Of a stretch of DNA of 35,528 nucleotides, positions 1-8,102 are shown in pieces. Where the stretch lies: NCBI GenBank assembly GCA_945872855.1, contig CAMCAW010000010.1:1-35528 (forward strand), in the 5' to 3' direction. A program made the translations under genes and the position numbers. The stretch's first letter is position 1; every line of letters begins with the position of its first letter. The DNA comes from Rickettsia typhi. Its GTDB lineage: Bacteria > Pseudomonadota > Alphaproteobacteria > Rickettsiales > UBA1997. A model generated the notes under the pieces. The model did no database searches. It was not told the DNA's origin and was given only the letters and a program-made list of their open reading frames with translations.

Positions 1-239
1 TTTCTAATTCATTCATTAATTTCAGGTTTTTTGTTTTTCGTTCGCGCGGACATTTTTGGCGCGAATATTTAAAAGTGAATTTCGTTTATCTGTGGCATTT
101 AATTTTCAACATCATTTTGCTCTACATATTAAAGGATAGAATGCATATCAATATTTTTGTTGCACAGTTTATTTGCGCAATAATTTTGGTGGTTATCGTC
201 TATTTTGCTCATAAACATTTTTCATTTAAAGCATCGTGA
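1..239 (+). CDS. GtrA-like membrane protein, C-terminal fragment
   Basis: An open frame enters from the left edge (first full codon at base 3) and ends at TGA 237-239, giving 78 residues. It contains a motif INFRFFVFRS near its start, then two hydrophobic stretches separated by a short basic loop, and ends with HKHFSFKAS. The NF..RF.VF motif and the terminal aromatic/basic tail are typical of the last half of GtrA family proteins, small four-helix membrane proteins that help move polyprenyl-linked sugars across the inner membrane. The stop overlaps the GTG start of the next gene by four bases (GTGA), so the two are probably co-translated. The 5' half lies outside the window. The family call is from motif recognition only. 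Confidence 0.6.
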   Translation, partial: SNSFINFRFFVFRSRGHFWREYLKVNFVYLWHLIFNIILLYILKDRMHINIFVAQFICAIILVVIVYFAHKHFSFKAS

Positions 240-2032
240 ACAAAAAATTATTTAAGGCCTGTAATCAAGAACAGGGCTTCGCTTCGCACCTTAGTGTGTT
301 TTTAATTTTATCGCTTTTTACTGCAATAAATTTCTCGCCATATCTAATTTTCTACGAAAAACTGCCATCTAGCGATTGGGATTATTTTAATGGCCTTTCT
401 TATATTATCGATCTTGCGATTTTTAAATATCACACTTTTCCACTTCACGATCCCTACACCTGTGGCGGTGTAGACATTTTGGCAAATCCTCAAAGTTATA
501 TTTTTTCGCCACTAATATTATTCAATTTTATTTTTAGCCCATATTGGGGCAATGTTTTTTCCTTGATGTTTTGCGCTATTTTGGGCGGCTTTGGCATGAT
601 AAAATTGCTCAATTTATTCGCAGTAGAAAGAAAGTTATCGATAATCGGAGCCCTTATATTTCTAAGCTGCAACTGGTTTGGTATGCACTTTTTAGAAGGT
701 CATATTGCATTTCGTTCAATGCAATTAATTCCGTGGGCAATTTATCTAATTTTCTGTTTAGAAAAAAATATTAAATATTGGATTTATTTCTCACTTTTAA
801 TGGCTTTTTTCTTGCTTGATGGCGGGATTTATTCTTTTAATTTTTGTCTTCTATTTCTGATAATAGCGCTTATTTTAAGAAATCCTTCGCTAAAAAAACT
901 CATAAGAATTGCTTGCCAAAATCCTAAAATAACCCTGCTAATATTGTTGGCATTTACAATGCTAATCATTCCTAAGGCGCTGCCGTTGCTGCTTTTGCAT
1001 AATAAAAGATTACCAGAGTTGCATTTTTACGCCTATTCTTTTAACGATGTTTTTCTGGCATTTCTTTATCCGCTTAATTTATTGCAAGATCAAAAAATCA
1101 CCGATGGATTTGAAAAGAATTGGCGCATGCATGAATATGTCTGTTATGTCGGAATTTTTTCTATAATAGTATTTTTTCTATCACAAAAATGGCATCAATG
1201 GCAATGGTCGAAATGGCGCGCGCAGAAATCATTTGCGCTAAACAGCGATAAAACACTTTTGGCATTTTTGCTAATTTCTTTATGGATCGGAATTGGATTT
1301 GGTGAGCTTTTTAATCCATGGACAATTTTTATGTTCACGCCATTTTTAAATAATTCACATGTTCAAAGTCGCTTCTTAATTTTCTTCTTCATATTCTTTA
1401 CAATCCTTTTAGTTAGGGCTTTGGCAGCATTAAAGAATCGTTATTTTTTTGCCACTTTAATTTTGCTAGAATTAACTTTTGTCAGAATTTATCCAGCTTT
1501 CATTGAGCTCAGAAAAATGCCACAAGCCGATTATTACAATGAATTGCGCGATTTAAAAAAACATAATATTACAGAAACCGTTCATTTTTTGCCGAAGCCG
1601 CAAATTTATTTTAGCGCAGGAAAATCTTCGCATCTTTGCTATGATAGGGCACAAAATATCAGTCCTAATATTGCTGCAATTTCAGATAAAAATTATTTAG
1701 GTGAATTTTATAGTTTGAGCGGCGCAAAAGGCTTAGAATTGCAAGAATATTCCGCCGATAAAATCTCTGCCATTTACTCTGGCAGGGCTGGAGAGACATT
1801 TATTTTTAATACCAATTATTTACTTGGTTGGCAAGGCGAGAATGAAAAAGATTATGAAATTAAATCGATTAATGGTTTAATGGCGGTAACATTCAACAAA
1901 TCGCCAGTTGAATTTACGGCAAAATATCGCTCAAAATATTTAAAATACATCTTATTAAGTTTTTTATTCGCGATATTTATTTATGCGGCTCTTTTGGTAA
2001 CTTTGAAAAAATATGCAAAAAACACAGTTTGA
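236..2032 (+). CDS. Polytopic membrane protein, GT-C glycosyltransferase-like
   Basis: The protein has 598 residues and about a dozen hydrophobic segments. After the first membrane segment there is an acidic loop (D47 and D49 in SSDWDY), followed at about residues 71-87 by HDPYTCGG and LANPQS, a pattern seen in large uncharacterised GT-C or YfhO-like membrane proteins that use a lipid-linked sugar. The acidic pair in the first periplasmic loop is where GT-C enzymes place catalytic residues. A soluble region at roughly 440-570 precedes a last membrane helix and a basic tail. The start is GTG at 236, overlapping the GtrA-like stop, and the end overlaps the methyltransferase by 20 bases. Substrate is unknown. 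It could be a transporter or flippase-like protein instead of a transferase. Confidence 0.5.
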   Translation: MNKKLFKACNQEQGFASHLSVFLILSLFTAINFSPYLIFYEKLPSSDWDYFNGLSYIIDLAIFKYHTFPLHDPYTCGGVDILANPQSYIFSPLILFNFIFSPYWGNVFSLMFCAILGGFGMIKLLNLFAVERKLSIIGALIFLSCNWFGMHFLEGHIAFRSMQLIPWAIYLIFCLEKNIKYWIYFSLLMAFFLLDGGIYSFNFCLLFLIIALILRNPSLKKLIRIACQNPKITLLILLAFTMLIIPKALPLLLLHNKRLPELHFYAYSFNDVFLAFLYPLNLLQDQKITDGFEKNWRMHEYVCYVGIFSIIVFFLSQKWHQWQWSKWRAQKSFALNSDKTLLAFLLISLWIGIGFGELFNPWTIFMFTPFLNNSHVQSRFLIFFFIFFTILLVRALAALKNRYFFATLILLELTFVRIYPAFIELRKMPQADYYNELRDLKKHNITETVHFLPKPQIYFSAGKSSHLCYDRAQNISPNIAAISDKNYLGEFYSLSGAKGLELQEYSADKISAIYSGRAGETFIFNTNYLLGWQGENEKDYEIKSINGLMAVTFNKSPVEFTAKYRSKYLKYILLSFLFAIFIYAALLVTLKKYAKNTV

Positions 2033-2768
2033 TTATGGAGCGATTCCGGCCGGATTTTATGATAAAATCTTGTTTGAAGAAAATGGCATCAGAAATTTTT
2101 GGCATTATCAAAAATTTGATGCGGTGCTAAGGGCCCTTAAATCAAGGCGCGAAGGCAAAATTTTAGATATAGGATGTTCTGCTGGATCTTTTTTAAGCAT
2201 GATAGAAAAAGAGCAATTTAATGCTCAATTTGGCGTTGATATTGCGCCCGATCAGATAGAATATGCCAAAAAATACGCCACCGATTTTCGCCATTTTCTA
2301 CTCATCGATGATAAAAATTTTCTTACCAAAAATTTTACTCCACAATATTTTGATGCCATAACTTTAATTGAAGTTATAGAGCATCTTGACTCCGCAGAAA
2401 TAAATGCAATTTTTTCTATTGTGGCGCAAATTTTAAAATCGGGCGGAGAGCTTGTGGTTACTACTCCCAACTATCTCAGCTCTTGGCCTATTCTTGAACA
2501 AATAATGACTTATTGCATTAAACCTTCATACGAAGAACAGCATATTACAAAATTCACTTACTTCAATTTTCTTAAAAAAATCAGAGAAATTTATCCAGAT
2601 TTTGATAAAAATTTTGCTGTAGAATTTAAAACCTCATCTCATTTTGTATTATTTTTATTGGCAGCAATTTCAAATAAATTGGCGAGGCATTTGTCAAAAA
2701 TCATTGATGCTAAAAAATGGAAGATGCCGTTTGGAGCCTTGCTGGTAGTGAAGTTAAGAAGGATATAG
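2013..2768 (+). CDS. SAM-dependent class I methyltransferase
   Basis: A 251-residue protein with a Rossmann methyltransferase core. Motif I is ILDIGCSAGSF at residues 50-60, the acidic end of strand 2 is in GVDIAPDQ (about 74-81), and the strand 4 region is FDAITLIEVIEHLD at 113-126, as in UbiG/Methyltransf_23-type enzymes. The C-terminal third carries a hydrophobic stretch around residues 212-225, which might attach it to the membrane. Its ATG lies inside the end of the preceding membrane protein gene (20-base overlap), so they form one operon. In clusters with GtrA and GT-C proteins such enzymes usually modify a sugar or polyprenyl-linked glycan, but the substrate cannot be read from the sequence. 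It converges on recF. Confidence 0.7.
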   Translation: MQKTQFDYGAIPAGFYDKILFEENGIRNFWHYQKFDAVLRALKSRREGKILDIGCSAGSFLSMIEKEQFNAQFGVDIAPDQIEYAKKYATDFRHFLLIDDKNFLTKNFTPQYFDAITLIEVIEHLDSAEINAIFSIVAQILKSGGELVVTTPNYLSSWPILEQIMTYCIKPSYEEQHITKFTYFNFLKKIREIYPDFDKNFAVEFKTSSHFVLFLLAAISNKLARHLSKIIDAKKWKMPFGALLVVKLRRI

Positions 2769-2791
2769 GGGTGCGCGATAACTAAAAAATA

Positions 2792-2800
2792 TTATCCACA
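2792..2800 (+). promoter_or_regulatory. Perfect DnaA-box 9-mer
   Basis: The sequence TTATCCACA matches the consensus DnaA box exactly. It sits in the short convergent gap between the methyltransferase gene and recF, about 1.2 kb from dnaN. No cluster of further boxes was seen, so this may be a chance or regulatory site and is not evidence of an origin. Confidence 0.3.
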
Positions 2801-2824
2801 CTCACCATAAGTTTTTCGCTAGAT

Positions 2825-3961
2825 TCACAGATCAATAATTTGCAACAAATCTTCCTGTAAAAAATTTTTTGGCAGCAGATTTTTTGTCGTAGCACTAAAA
2901 AAACATTGCAGATTAGACTGTGCAATTTCTGTCAATAAGTCAGTTTTTTTCTGCTCATCTAAATGCGACATAATTTCATCAAAAATTAGAATTGTTGGCT
3001 GATTCTTATAAGAAGCCGAGATCTTGGCACGAGCGAGCGTAATGCCAATCATAATAGATTTTTGTTCGCCAGTTGAAGAGTTGCCAGAAGGCGCATTTTT
3101 ATTCAAAAAAATCGCCGAAAAATCGCTGCGATGCACGCCAAAATTTGTCTTAAAATTTTCTAAATCATTGGCGCGATTTTGCTGCAATTTTTCTAAATAA
3201 AATTCTTCAATTTGCAGTGCGCTTTTTTCATAAGCAATTTGTTCGATATCGCCACTAACTTTCAATTGAGTTTTAGGAAATTTCGATTCGAAAGAATTGA
3301 TTGCTTTGTTAAAAAAATCAATAGCGTCAAGCCTTGCAAATGCTATCGCCACACCCAATTCAACAATTTTATTTTCAACAATTTCTAGCCACTTATCCGC
3401 CTGACTTTGTCCGCGATATTTTTGTAAAATTAACAATCTCTCGCGCAAGGATTTTTGATAAAGATTAACGCGCTCAGAGTGCTTAGAATCTATATCCGCA
3501 ACAATTTTATCTAGATAATCGCGGCGTTCGGCTTTGCCAGAAATTAGCAATAATTCTAATTGAGGAGTTAGCCAAATAAAGTTGATCAGATCTTGCTTGA
3601 AATCGCCGAAACCCTTGCTATTCAAGACTTCACCATTAATTTGAAAATTTTTTTTCTTTCGCGCTCTTTCAAAGGCAATGCCAATTTTTTCGATTGAGTC
3701 ATGATCAGAAATTTCGCTATAAATAGAAAATTGCTCGCTTTGTTTGCTGTTGTGATAATCGGCAAAAATCATTTCTTCAAAATCGCTTCCGCGCAAGGGA
3801 GGGTTGCGTCCAAGTAATGTGATGGCTTCAAGAATATTGGTTTTTCCTGCACCATTTTCGCCACATAAAAAAACAAGAGGCGCGCTATTAAAATCAACCT
3901 TTTTAAGCGCAAAGTTGCGGAAATTTTCGAGATTTAATTTGGTTATTTTAATGTTTTGCAA
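2825..3961 (-). CDS. recF: DNA replication and repair protein RecF
   Basis: A 378-residue SMC-like ATPase that loads RecA at single-strand gaps together with RecO and RecR. Walker A is GENGAGKT at residues 34-41, the ABC signature is SSTGEQKS at about 295-302, Walker B is TILIFDE at 323-329, and the D-loop SHLD follows at 332-335. The N-terminal NLENFRNF is typical of RecF. Length is normal for the family. It lies 94 bases downstream of dnaN on the same strand, the classical dnaN-recF order, but dnaA is not present. The only start that gives the conserved N-terminus is TTG at 3961; no in-frame ATG lies nearby and there is no clear Shine-Dalgarno sequence. Confidence 0.93.
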   Translation of the reverse strand: MQNIKITKLNLENFRNFALKKVDFNSAPLVFLCGENGAGKTNILEAITLLGRNPPLRGSDFEEMIFADYHNSKQSEQFSIYSEISDHDSIEKIGIAFERARKKKNFQINGEVLNSKGFGDFKQDLINFIWLTPQLELLLISGKAERRDYLDKIVADIDSKHSERVNLYQKSLRERLLILQKYRGQSQADKWLEIVENKIVELGVAIAFARLDAIDFFNKAINSFESKFPKTQLKVSGDIEQIAYEKSALQIEEFYLEKLQQNRANDLENFKTNFGVHRSDFSAIFLNKNAPSGNSSTGEQKSIMIGITLARAKISASYKNQPTILIFDEIMSHLDEQKKTDLLTEIAQSNLQCFFSATTKNLLPKNFLQEDLLQIIDL

Positions 3962-4055
3962 GGGAGAAGAAATGTTTGGGCCGCAGAATTAGCAAGGTCT
4001 AGGGCCAAGATTTATTTATCCTAATTTTCGCCCCAGATTCTTTCTTAAAGAAAAA

Positions 4056-5162
4056 CTAAATTCTAACTGGCATAATCACAAACATCGCGTTGAAATCTTT
4101 CGCTTCAACCAATGCTGGAGAGTTGCCATCTCTAAATTTAATCATCAATTCTTCCTTATCAATCTGCCCAATTACATCAAGCAAATAGCGCGAATTAAAG
4201 CCAATTTCAACCTTTTCTCCATCGTAAGAGGATTCTAGCTCTTCATGCGCAAAACTGCCGTCATTAGCGTTAATTTGCAGCGTAACTTTATCTTTTTCTA
4301 CCACCATTTTCACCGAGCGGTGTTTATCCGAGGCAACTGTAGAAACGCGATCAACGCAGTCAAACAAAGCCTTCTTGTTGATTGTGGCGATTTGCGTGTT
4401 GTTTTTTGGCAAGACTTTTGTGTAATCAGGGAAGTCGCCATCAATTAATTTTGAGATGATAGTTGTATTATCGGCAGAAATTTTAATTTTGGCGCGAGAT
4501 ACTGCGACTGTAAGCTCCTTCGCCCCTTCGATAATTCTTCTAACTTCATTTACCGATTTTTTTGGCAAAATTACACCAAACTCAGTCATAATATTTTGCG
4601 TTACAAGATGAGCTACTGCAAGCCTGTGACCATCTGTTGCAACCGAGCGTAGCTCAAAGCCAGCATCAGTTTTAACCGATTGCAAAAACAAGCCATTTAA
4701 ATAATAGCGCGTTTCGTCATTTGAAATTGCGAAGCGAGTTTTGTCGATCATTTTTGCCAATTTATCAGCTTCAATTTCAACCTTTTCGCCAAGCTCACCT
4801 TCGGCGAGAGACGGGAATTCTGTAGCGTCGATGCAAGGTAAATTATATTTCGATTTACCAGATTTGATCTGCAAAATATTTGGATTTTCTTGTGCGACCG
4901 TAATTTTTGCGACATCGGGAATTTTGCGGATAATATCATAAAACATCTGCGCCGGAACCGTTGTGACGCCGTTACTTTCCATCGCGGTAGAAAAACTTGA
5001 AGTGACGAGAATGTCCATGTCTGTAGCGGAGAGGATCACTTTTCCGTTCTGCGCTTCAATTTTTACATTTTGTAAAACGGGAATGGTATTCTTTTTTTCA
5101 ACAGCGCCATTGACGTTGGCAAGTGCTTTGAGGAGAATAGGTTTTGTAACTTCGAATTGCAT
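4056..5162 (-). CDS. dnaN: DNA polymerase III beta subunit (sliding clamp)
   Basis: A 368-residue protein matching the three-domain beta clamp along its full length. Recognisable stretches are the N-terminal KPILLKALANVNGAVEKKNT, NLPCIDATEFPSL in the first domain, RYYLNGLFLQ and ATDGHRLA in the second, and the terminal VIMPVRI, which forms part of the clamp groove where polymerase and repair proteins bind. The ring-shaped dimer tethers Pol III to DNA. It starts with ATG at 5162 and is transcribed towards recF. Upstream is a 134-base divergent gap shared with addA that holds an imperfect inverted repeat. Confidence 0.96.
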   Translation of the reverse strand: MQFEVTKPILLKALANVNGAVEKKNTIPVLQNVKIEAQNGKVILSATDMDILVTSSFSTAMESNGVTTVPAQMFYDIIRKIPDVAKITVAQENPNILQIKSGKSKYNLPCIDATEFPSLAEGELGEKVEIEADKLAKMIDKTRFAISNDETRYYLNGLFLQSVKTDAGFELRSVATDGHRLAVAHLVTQNIMTEFGVILPKKSVNEVRRIIEGAKELTVAVSRAKIKISADNTTIISKLIDGDFPDYTKVLPKNNTQIATINKKALFDCVDRVSTVASDKHRSVKMVVEKDKVTLQINANDGSFAHEELESSYDGEKVEIGFNSRYLLDVIGQIDKEELMIKFRDGNSPALVEAKDFNAMFVIMPVRI

Positions 5163-5187
5163 AAATTTTAGAAAATGGTTGAATTGC

Positions 5188-5245
5188 TCTAGTGAGATTA
5201 AAGGTGAATTTTTATCGACAAAATTTCACGCTTAATCTCGCTAGA
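5188..5245. repeat. Imperfect inverted repeat between dnaN and addA
   Basis: Arms 5188-5208 and 5225-5245 are reverse complements at 18 of 21 positions with a 16-base AT-rich loop. One of the three differences still forms a G-U pair. The hairpin sits in the divergent promoter gap, 26 bases upstream of the dnaN start and about 50 bases upstream of the likely addA start. Confidence 0.75.
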
Positions 5246-5296
5246 ACAGATTTCTACAGCATCAGAGGTATAAATTCAACTTTTTTATCGTCGCCA

Positions 5297-7963
5297 ATGG
5301 CCGCAGCGCTTGCCCATACAGTGAAATTGCAGCAAATTGCCTCAGATCCGCGTCACTCGGCTTGGGTTTTTGCCTCGGCTGGCTCGGGTAAAACCAAGGT
5401 GCTTACCGATCGCGTTTTGCGGCTTTTGCTTGATGATGTGCGCCCGCATAAAATTTTGTGCCTCACTTTCACCAAAACTGCTGCGGCAGAAATGCAGCAA
5501 AGAATCAATGCCAGATTGGCTGAATTGGTAATTTTAGACGATGCAGATTTAGCGAAAACTGTTACAGAATTAACGGGAAATTTTGCTTCAGCTACTTTGC
5601 TAAAAAAAGCGCGAATTTTATTTGCGCAAATACTCGATGCAGACTCTCAAATAAAGGTGCAAACTATTCACTCATTTTGCCAAAATCTCGTTAAAATTTT
5701 TCCTTTTGAAATTGGTGTGAAGCCAAATTTTGAAGTTATGGATGATAACTTAGAGAAACTTTTTTTGCAGAAAGCAAAAAAAGAAGTATTTGCCGAAAGC
5801 TTGAATAACAAGGCTTTGCGAGATGTTATAACGCAAATAAATAGTAAGTTAAACGAGGATAATTTCATCGAATTAGTAGGAAAAATTTTGGCGCAAAAAG
5901 AGCGGCTGATTTTTTTGAAGAATGAACTTTTTAGTGCTGAAAATATTATTGATGAAATTTTTAAAATTTTTGCGGTTGATCGCAGCGAAAATGAGGAAGA
6001 AATTTTTCAGAAATTTATAGGAAAAATTCCTCACGCGCAAATTTTACAATTGGCGCAAGACTTAGAGGGTAGTAAGATGAAGACTGATCAAAAAACTGCG
6101 ATAGCGCTAAAGTTTTTCTTGCAAAATTTGTCATTACAAAATTTTTCTTCTTACCGAGAAATATTTTTTACCAAAGATAATTCTCCAAAAAAAACCTCTT
6201 CAATTGTCACGAAAGAATTTGTGGAGAATGCTGATTTTATTGACTCGCAGCAAGATTTAATCGCTGATTTTGTTGAGCATCTTAATTCTTATAAAATCTC
6301 GCAAGGCACGTCTTTATTGCTTCGATTCATTGATCGCATTTTAGAAAAATATCAAGAATTGAAAAATAAAAACTCTTTTCTCGATTATAACGATCTGATT
6401 ATCAAAACCGATAAAATGCTGCGCAGCCATGATTCATCTGATTGGATCAAGTTTCGTATGGACGGATTTTTTGATCATATTTTGATTGATGAATCGCAAG
6501 ATACCAATCATCGTCAGTGGAATATTATCAAGGCTTTGACCGAAGATTTTTTTGCTGGAGAAAGTGCGCAAAATAAAAATCGCACAATTTTTATCATTGG
6601 TGACGACAAGCAATCGATCTATAGTTTTCAAGGCTCGGAGCCTAATATTAGTCATGATATTTTTTCTTATTATCAGCAAAAATTAAGTGGCAGTTCTATT
6701 AAATTGCACAAGATTGATTTGTTAAATTCGTTTCGTTCTTTGCCAAAAATTTTGCAAGCGGTTGATGCGATTTTCTTGAATCAAAATTATCTGGGAAGCC
6801 TTGAATATCAAGCGCATAGCGCCATTCGTGAAGGCGAGGGCAAGGTTGAAATTTGGTCGCATATTAAGAAAGAAAAAATTGAGCAGGAAAAATCTTTTGA
6901 TTGGAAGGAAATTTCTGCAAATTTTAATGATGAAGAATTTTGCGATAAAGAGTTTTTGGCAGAAAATATTGTAACAAAAATTAAAGAGTGGATTCAGCAA
7001 GGGCGCAGGTTAGAAGGCAAAAATCGTGCTATAAATTATGGCGATATTATGATTTTAATGCGCAATCGTACCAACGGTTTTGATAAAATTTTGCAACAAA
7101 AATTTAAAGAAAATTCTATTCCTTTTAGCAGCACAAAAAAAACTAATTTCGCTGATGAATTAATAATTCAAGATCTGCTTGCGGCCGCTAGATTCGTGCT
7201 TTTGCCGAGCGATGATTTAAATTTGGCAGCATTGCTAAAATCGCCGTTTTTTTCTTTTAATGAAGAAAAATTGTTTAGAATTTCGCTGATAAAAAATCAA
7301 AATAAAATTGAGTTATTTGCTGCGATGAAGCTTGATGAAGCTAGTGCTACAAGCGTTTTGCAGCTTGAAGAGTTAATTGCAAAATCGCATGAATTAAATT
7401 GTTTTGAGTTCTTTTCGTTTTTGCTAACTCACGAAATGCGTCAAAAATTTCTCGATGAATTTGCTTCTGATGCCGCGCCAATCCTAGACCAATTCATATC
7501 GCAGCTTTTTGATTTTTATAAAAATACTTCGCCAAATTTACAAAAGTTTCTCGATTTTGTAGAAAAATTAAATCCTAGAATTTCTATTGATCGCGCCGAA
7601 AATAACAAAATAACCATCACCACAATTCACTCTGCAAAGGGCTTACAAGCCCCGATTGTAATGATTCCAGACTGTTGCTTTAATTTTAATCAAATGTCGG
7701 CGGCGAAGGAAAATTTCTTTTGGATTGATGGTGAAATAAATGGTAAAATTCAACAATTACCAATTTGGTGCGCGCGCAAAAGTGAAGAAAATAATTTGGT
7801 AAAAATGTATAAAGCGCAAAAAACTAAAGAGGCGCGCGAGGAATATTTTCGCTTGCTATATGTAGCAATGACGAGAGCTGAAGATGAATTATATCTGGCG
7901 GGTTTTGGTGCAAATGCGGCCGATTCTTGGTATGAAATTGCGAAAGCGGCGATTCGTATTTAA
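5297..7963 (+). CDS. addA: AddA-type UvrD family helicase lacking the nuclease domain
   Basis: An 888-residue superfamily 1 helicase. The N-terminus (about 12-40) with Walker A ASAGSGKT at 26-33 matches the alphaproteobacterial double-strand break repair helicase AddA. Later motifs are LIDESQDTN (motif II), FIIGDDKQSIYSFQG (motif III), TIHSAKGLQAPIV, and RLLYVAMTRAEDELYL (motif VI) near the C-terminus. AddA in this class normally runs on for some 250-300 residues with a PD-(D/E)XK nuclease; here the protein stops about 20 residues after motif VI. No nuclease coding is visible in the next 140 bases in any frame. The ATG at 5297 is preferred over a GTG at 5192, because the extra 35 residues are unlike the family and cover the inverted repeat. 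addB is not adjacent. Confidence 0.85.
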   Translation: MAAALAHTVKLQQIASDPRHSAWVFASAGSGKTKVLTDRVLRLLLDDVRPHKILCLTFTKTAAAEMQQRINARLAELVILDDADLAKTVTELTGNFASATLLKKARILFAQILDADSQIKVQTIHSFCQNLVKIFPFEIGVKPNFEVMDDNLEKLFLQKAKKEVFAESLNNKALRDVITQINSKLNEDNFIELVGKILAQKERLIFLKNELFSAENIIDEIFKIFAVDRSENEEEIFQKFIGKIPHAQILQLAQDLEGSKMKTDQKTAIALKFFLQNLSLQNFSSYREIFFTKDNSPKKTSSIVTKEFVENADFIDSQQDLIADFVEHLNSYKISQGTSLLLRFIDRILEKYQELKNKNSFLDYNDLIIKTDKMLRSHDSSDWIKFRMDGFFDHILIDESQDTNHRQWNIIKALTEDFFAGESAQNKNRTIFIIGDDKQSIYSFQGSEPNISHDIFSYYQQKLSGSSIKLHKIDLLNSFRSLPKILQAVDAIFLNQNYLGSLEYQAHSAIREGEGKVEIWSHIKKEKIEQEKSFDWKEISANFNDEEFCDKEFLAENIVTKIKEWIQQGRRLEGKNRAINYGDIMILMRNRTNGFDKILQQKFKENSIPFSSTKKTNFADELIIQDLLAAARFVLLPSDDLNLAALLKSPFFSFNEEKLFRISLIKNQNKIELFAAMKLDEASATSVLQLEELIAKSHELNCFEFFSFLLTHEMRQKFLDEFASDAAPILDQFISQLFDFYKNTSPNLQKFLDFVEKLNPRISIDRAENNKITITTIHSAKGLQAPIVMIPDCCFNFNQMSAAKENFFWIDGEINGKIQQLPIWCARKSEENNLVKMYKAQKTKEAREEYFRLLYVAMTRAEDELYLAGFGANAADSWYEIAKAAIRI

Positions 7964-7985
7964 GACCTTCGCCGCACTTAGAGAA

Positions 7986-8045
7986 TGTCAAGCCAAGATA
8001 TGGGGCGCAACTCAACTGCGGGGCTTGGCCAAGTTTCATTTGACA
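7986..8045. other. Potential structured RNA or fold-back after addA
   Basis: A GC-richer patch just after the addA stop can fold into stacked stems. TGTCAA 7986-7991 pairs with TTGACA 8040-8045, the adjacent GCCAAG 7992-7997 pairs with CTTGGC 8024-8029, and CGCA 8006-8009 pairs with TGCG 8017-8020. There is no T-run on either strand, so it is not a classical terminator. Function is unknown. Confidence 0.35.
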
Positions 8046-8102
8046 CTCCTAAAAAAAACAGCATCATAGAGTTTGTTACCAGCCATTTTCAAAATATTAA
8101 AC

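Noticed and set aside
5192..5296. Upstream extension of addA from a GTG start
   Set aside because: The added residues do not resemble AddA and run through the inverted repeat; the family N-terminus begins at the ATG at 5297.
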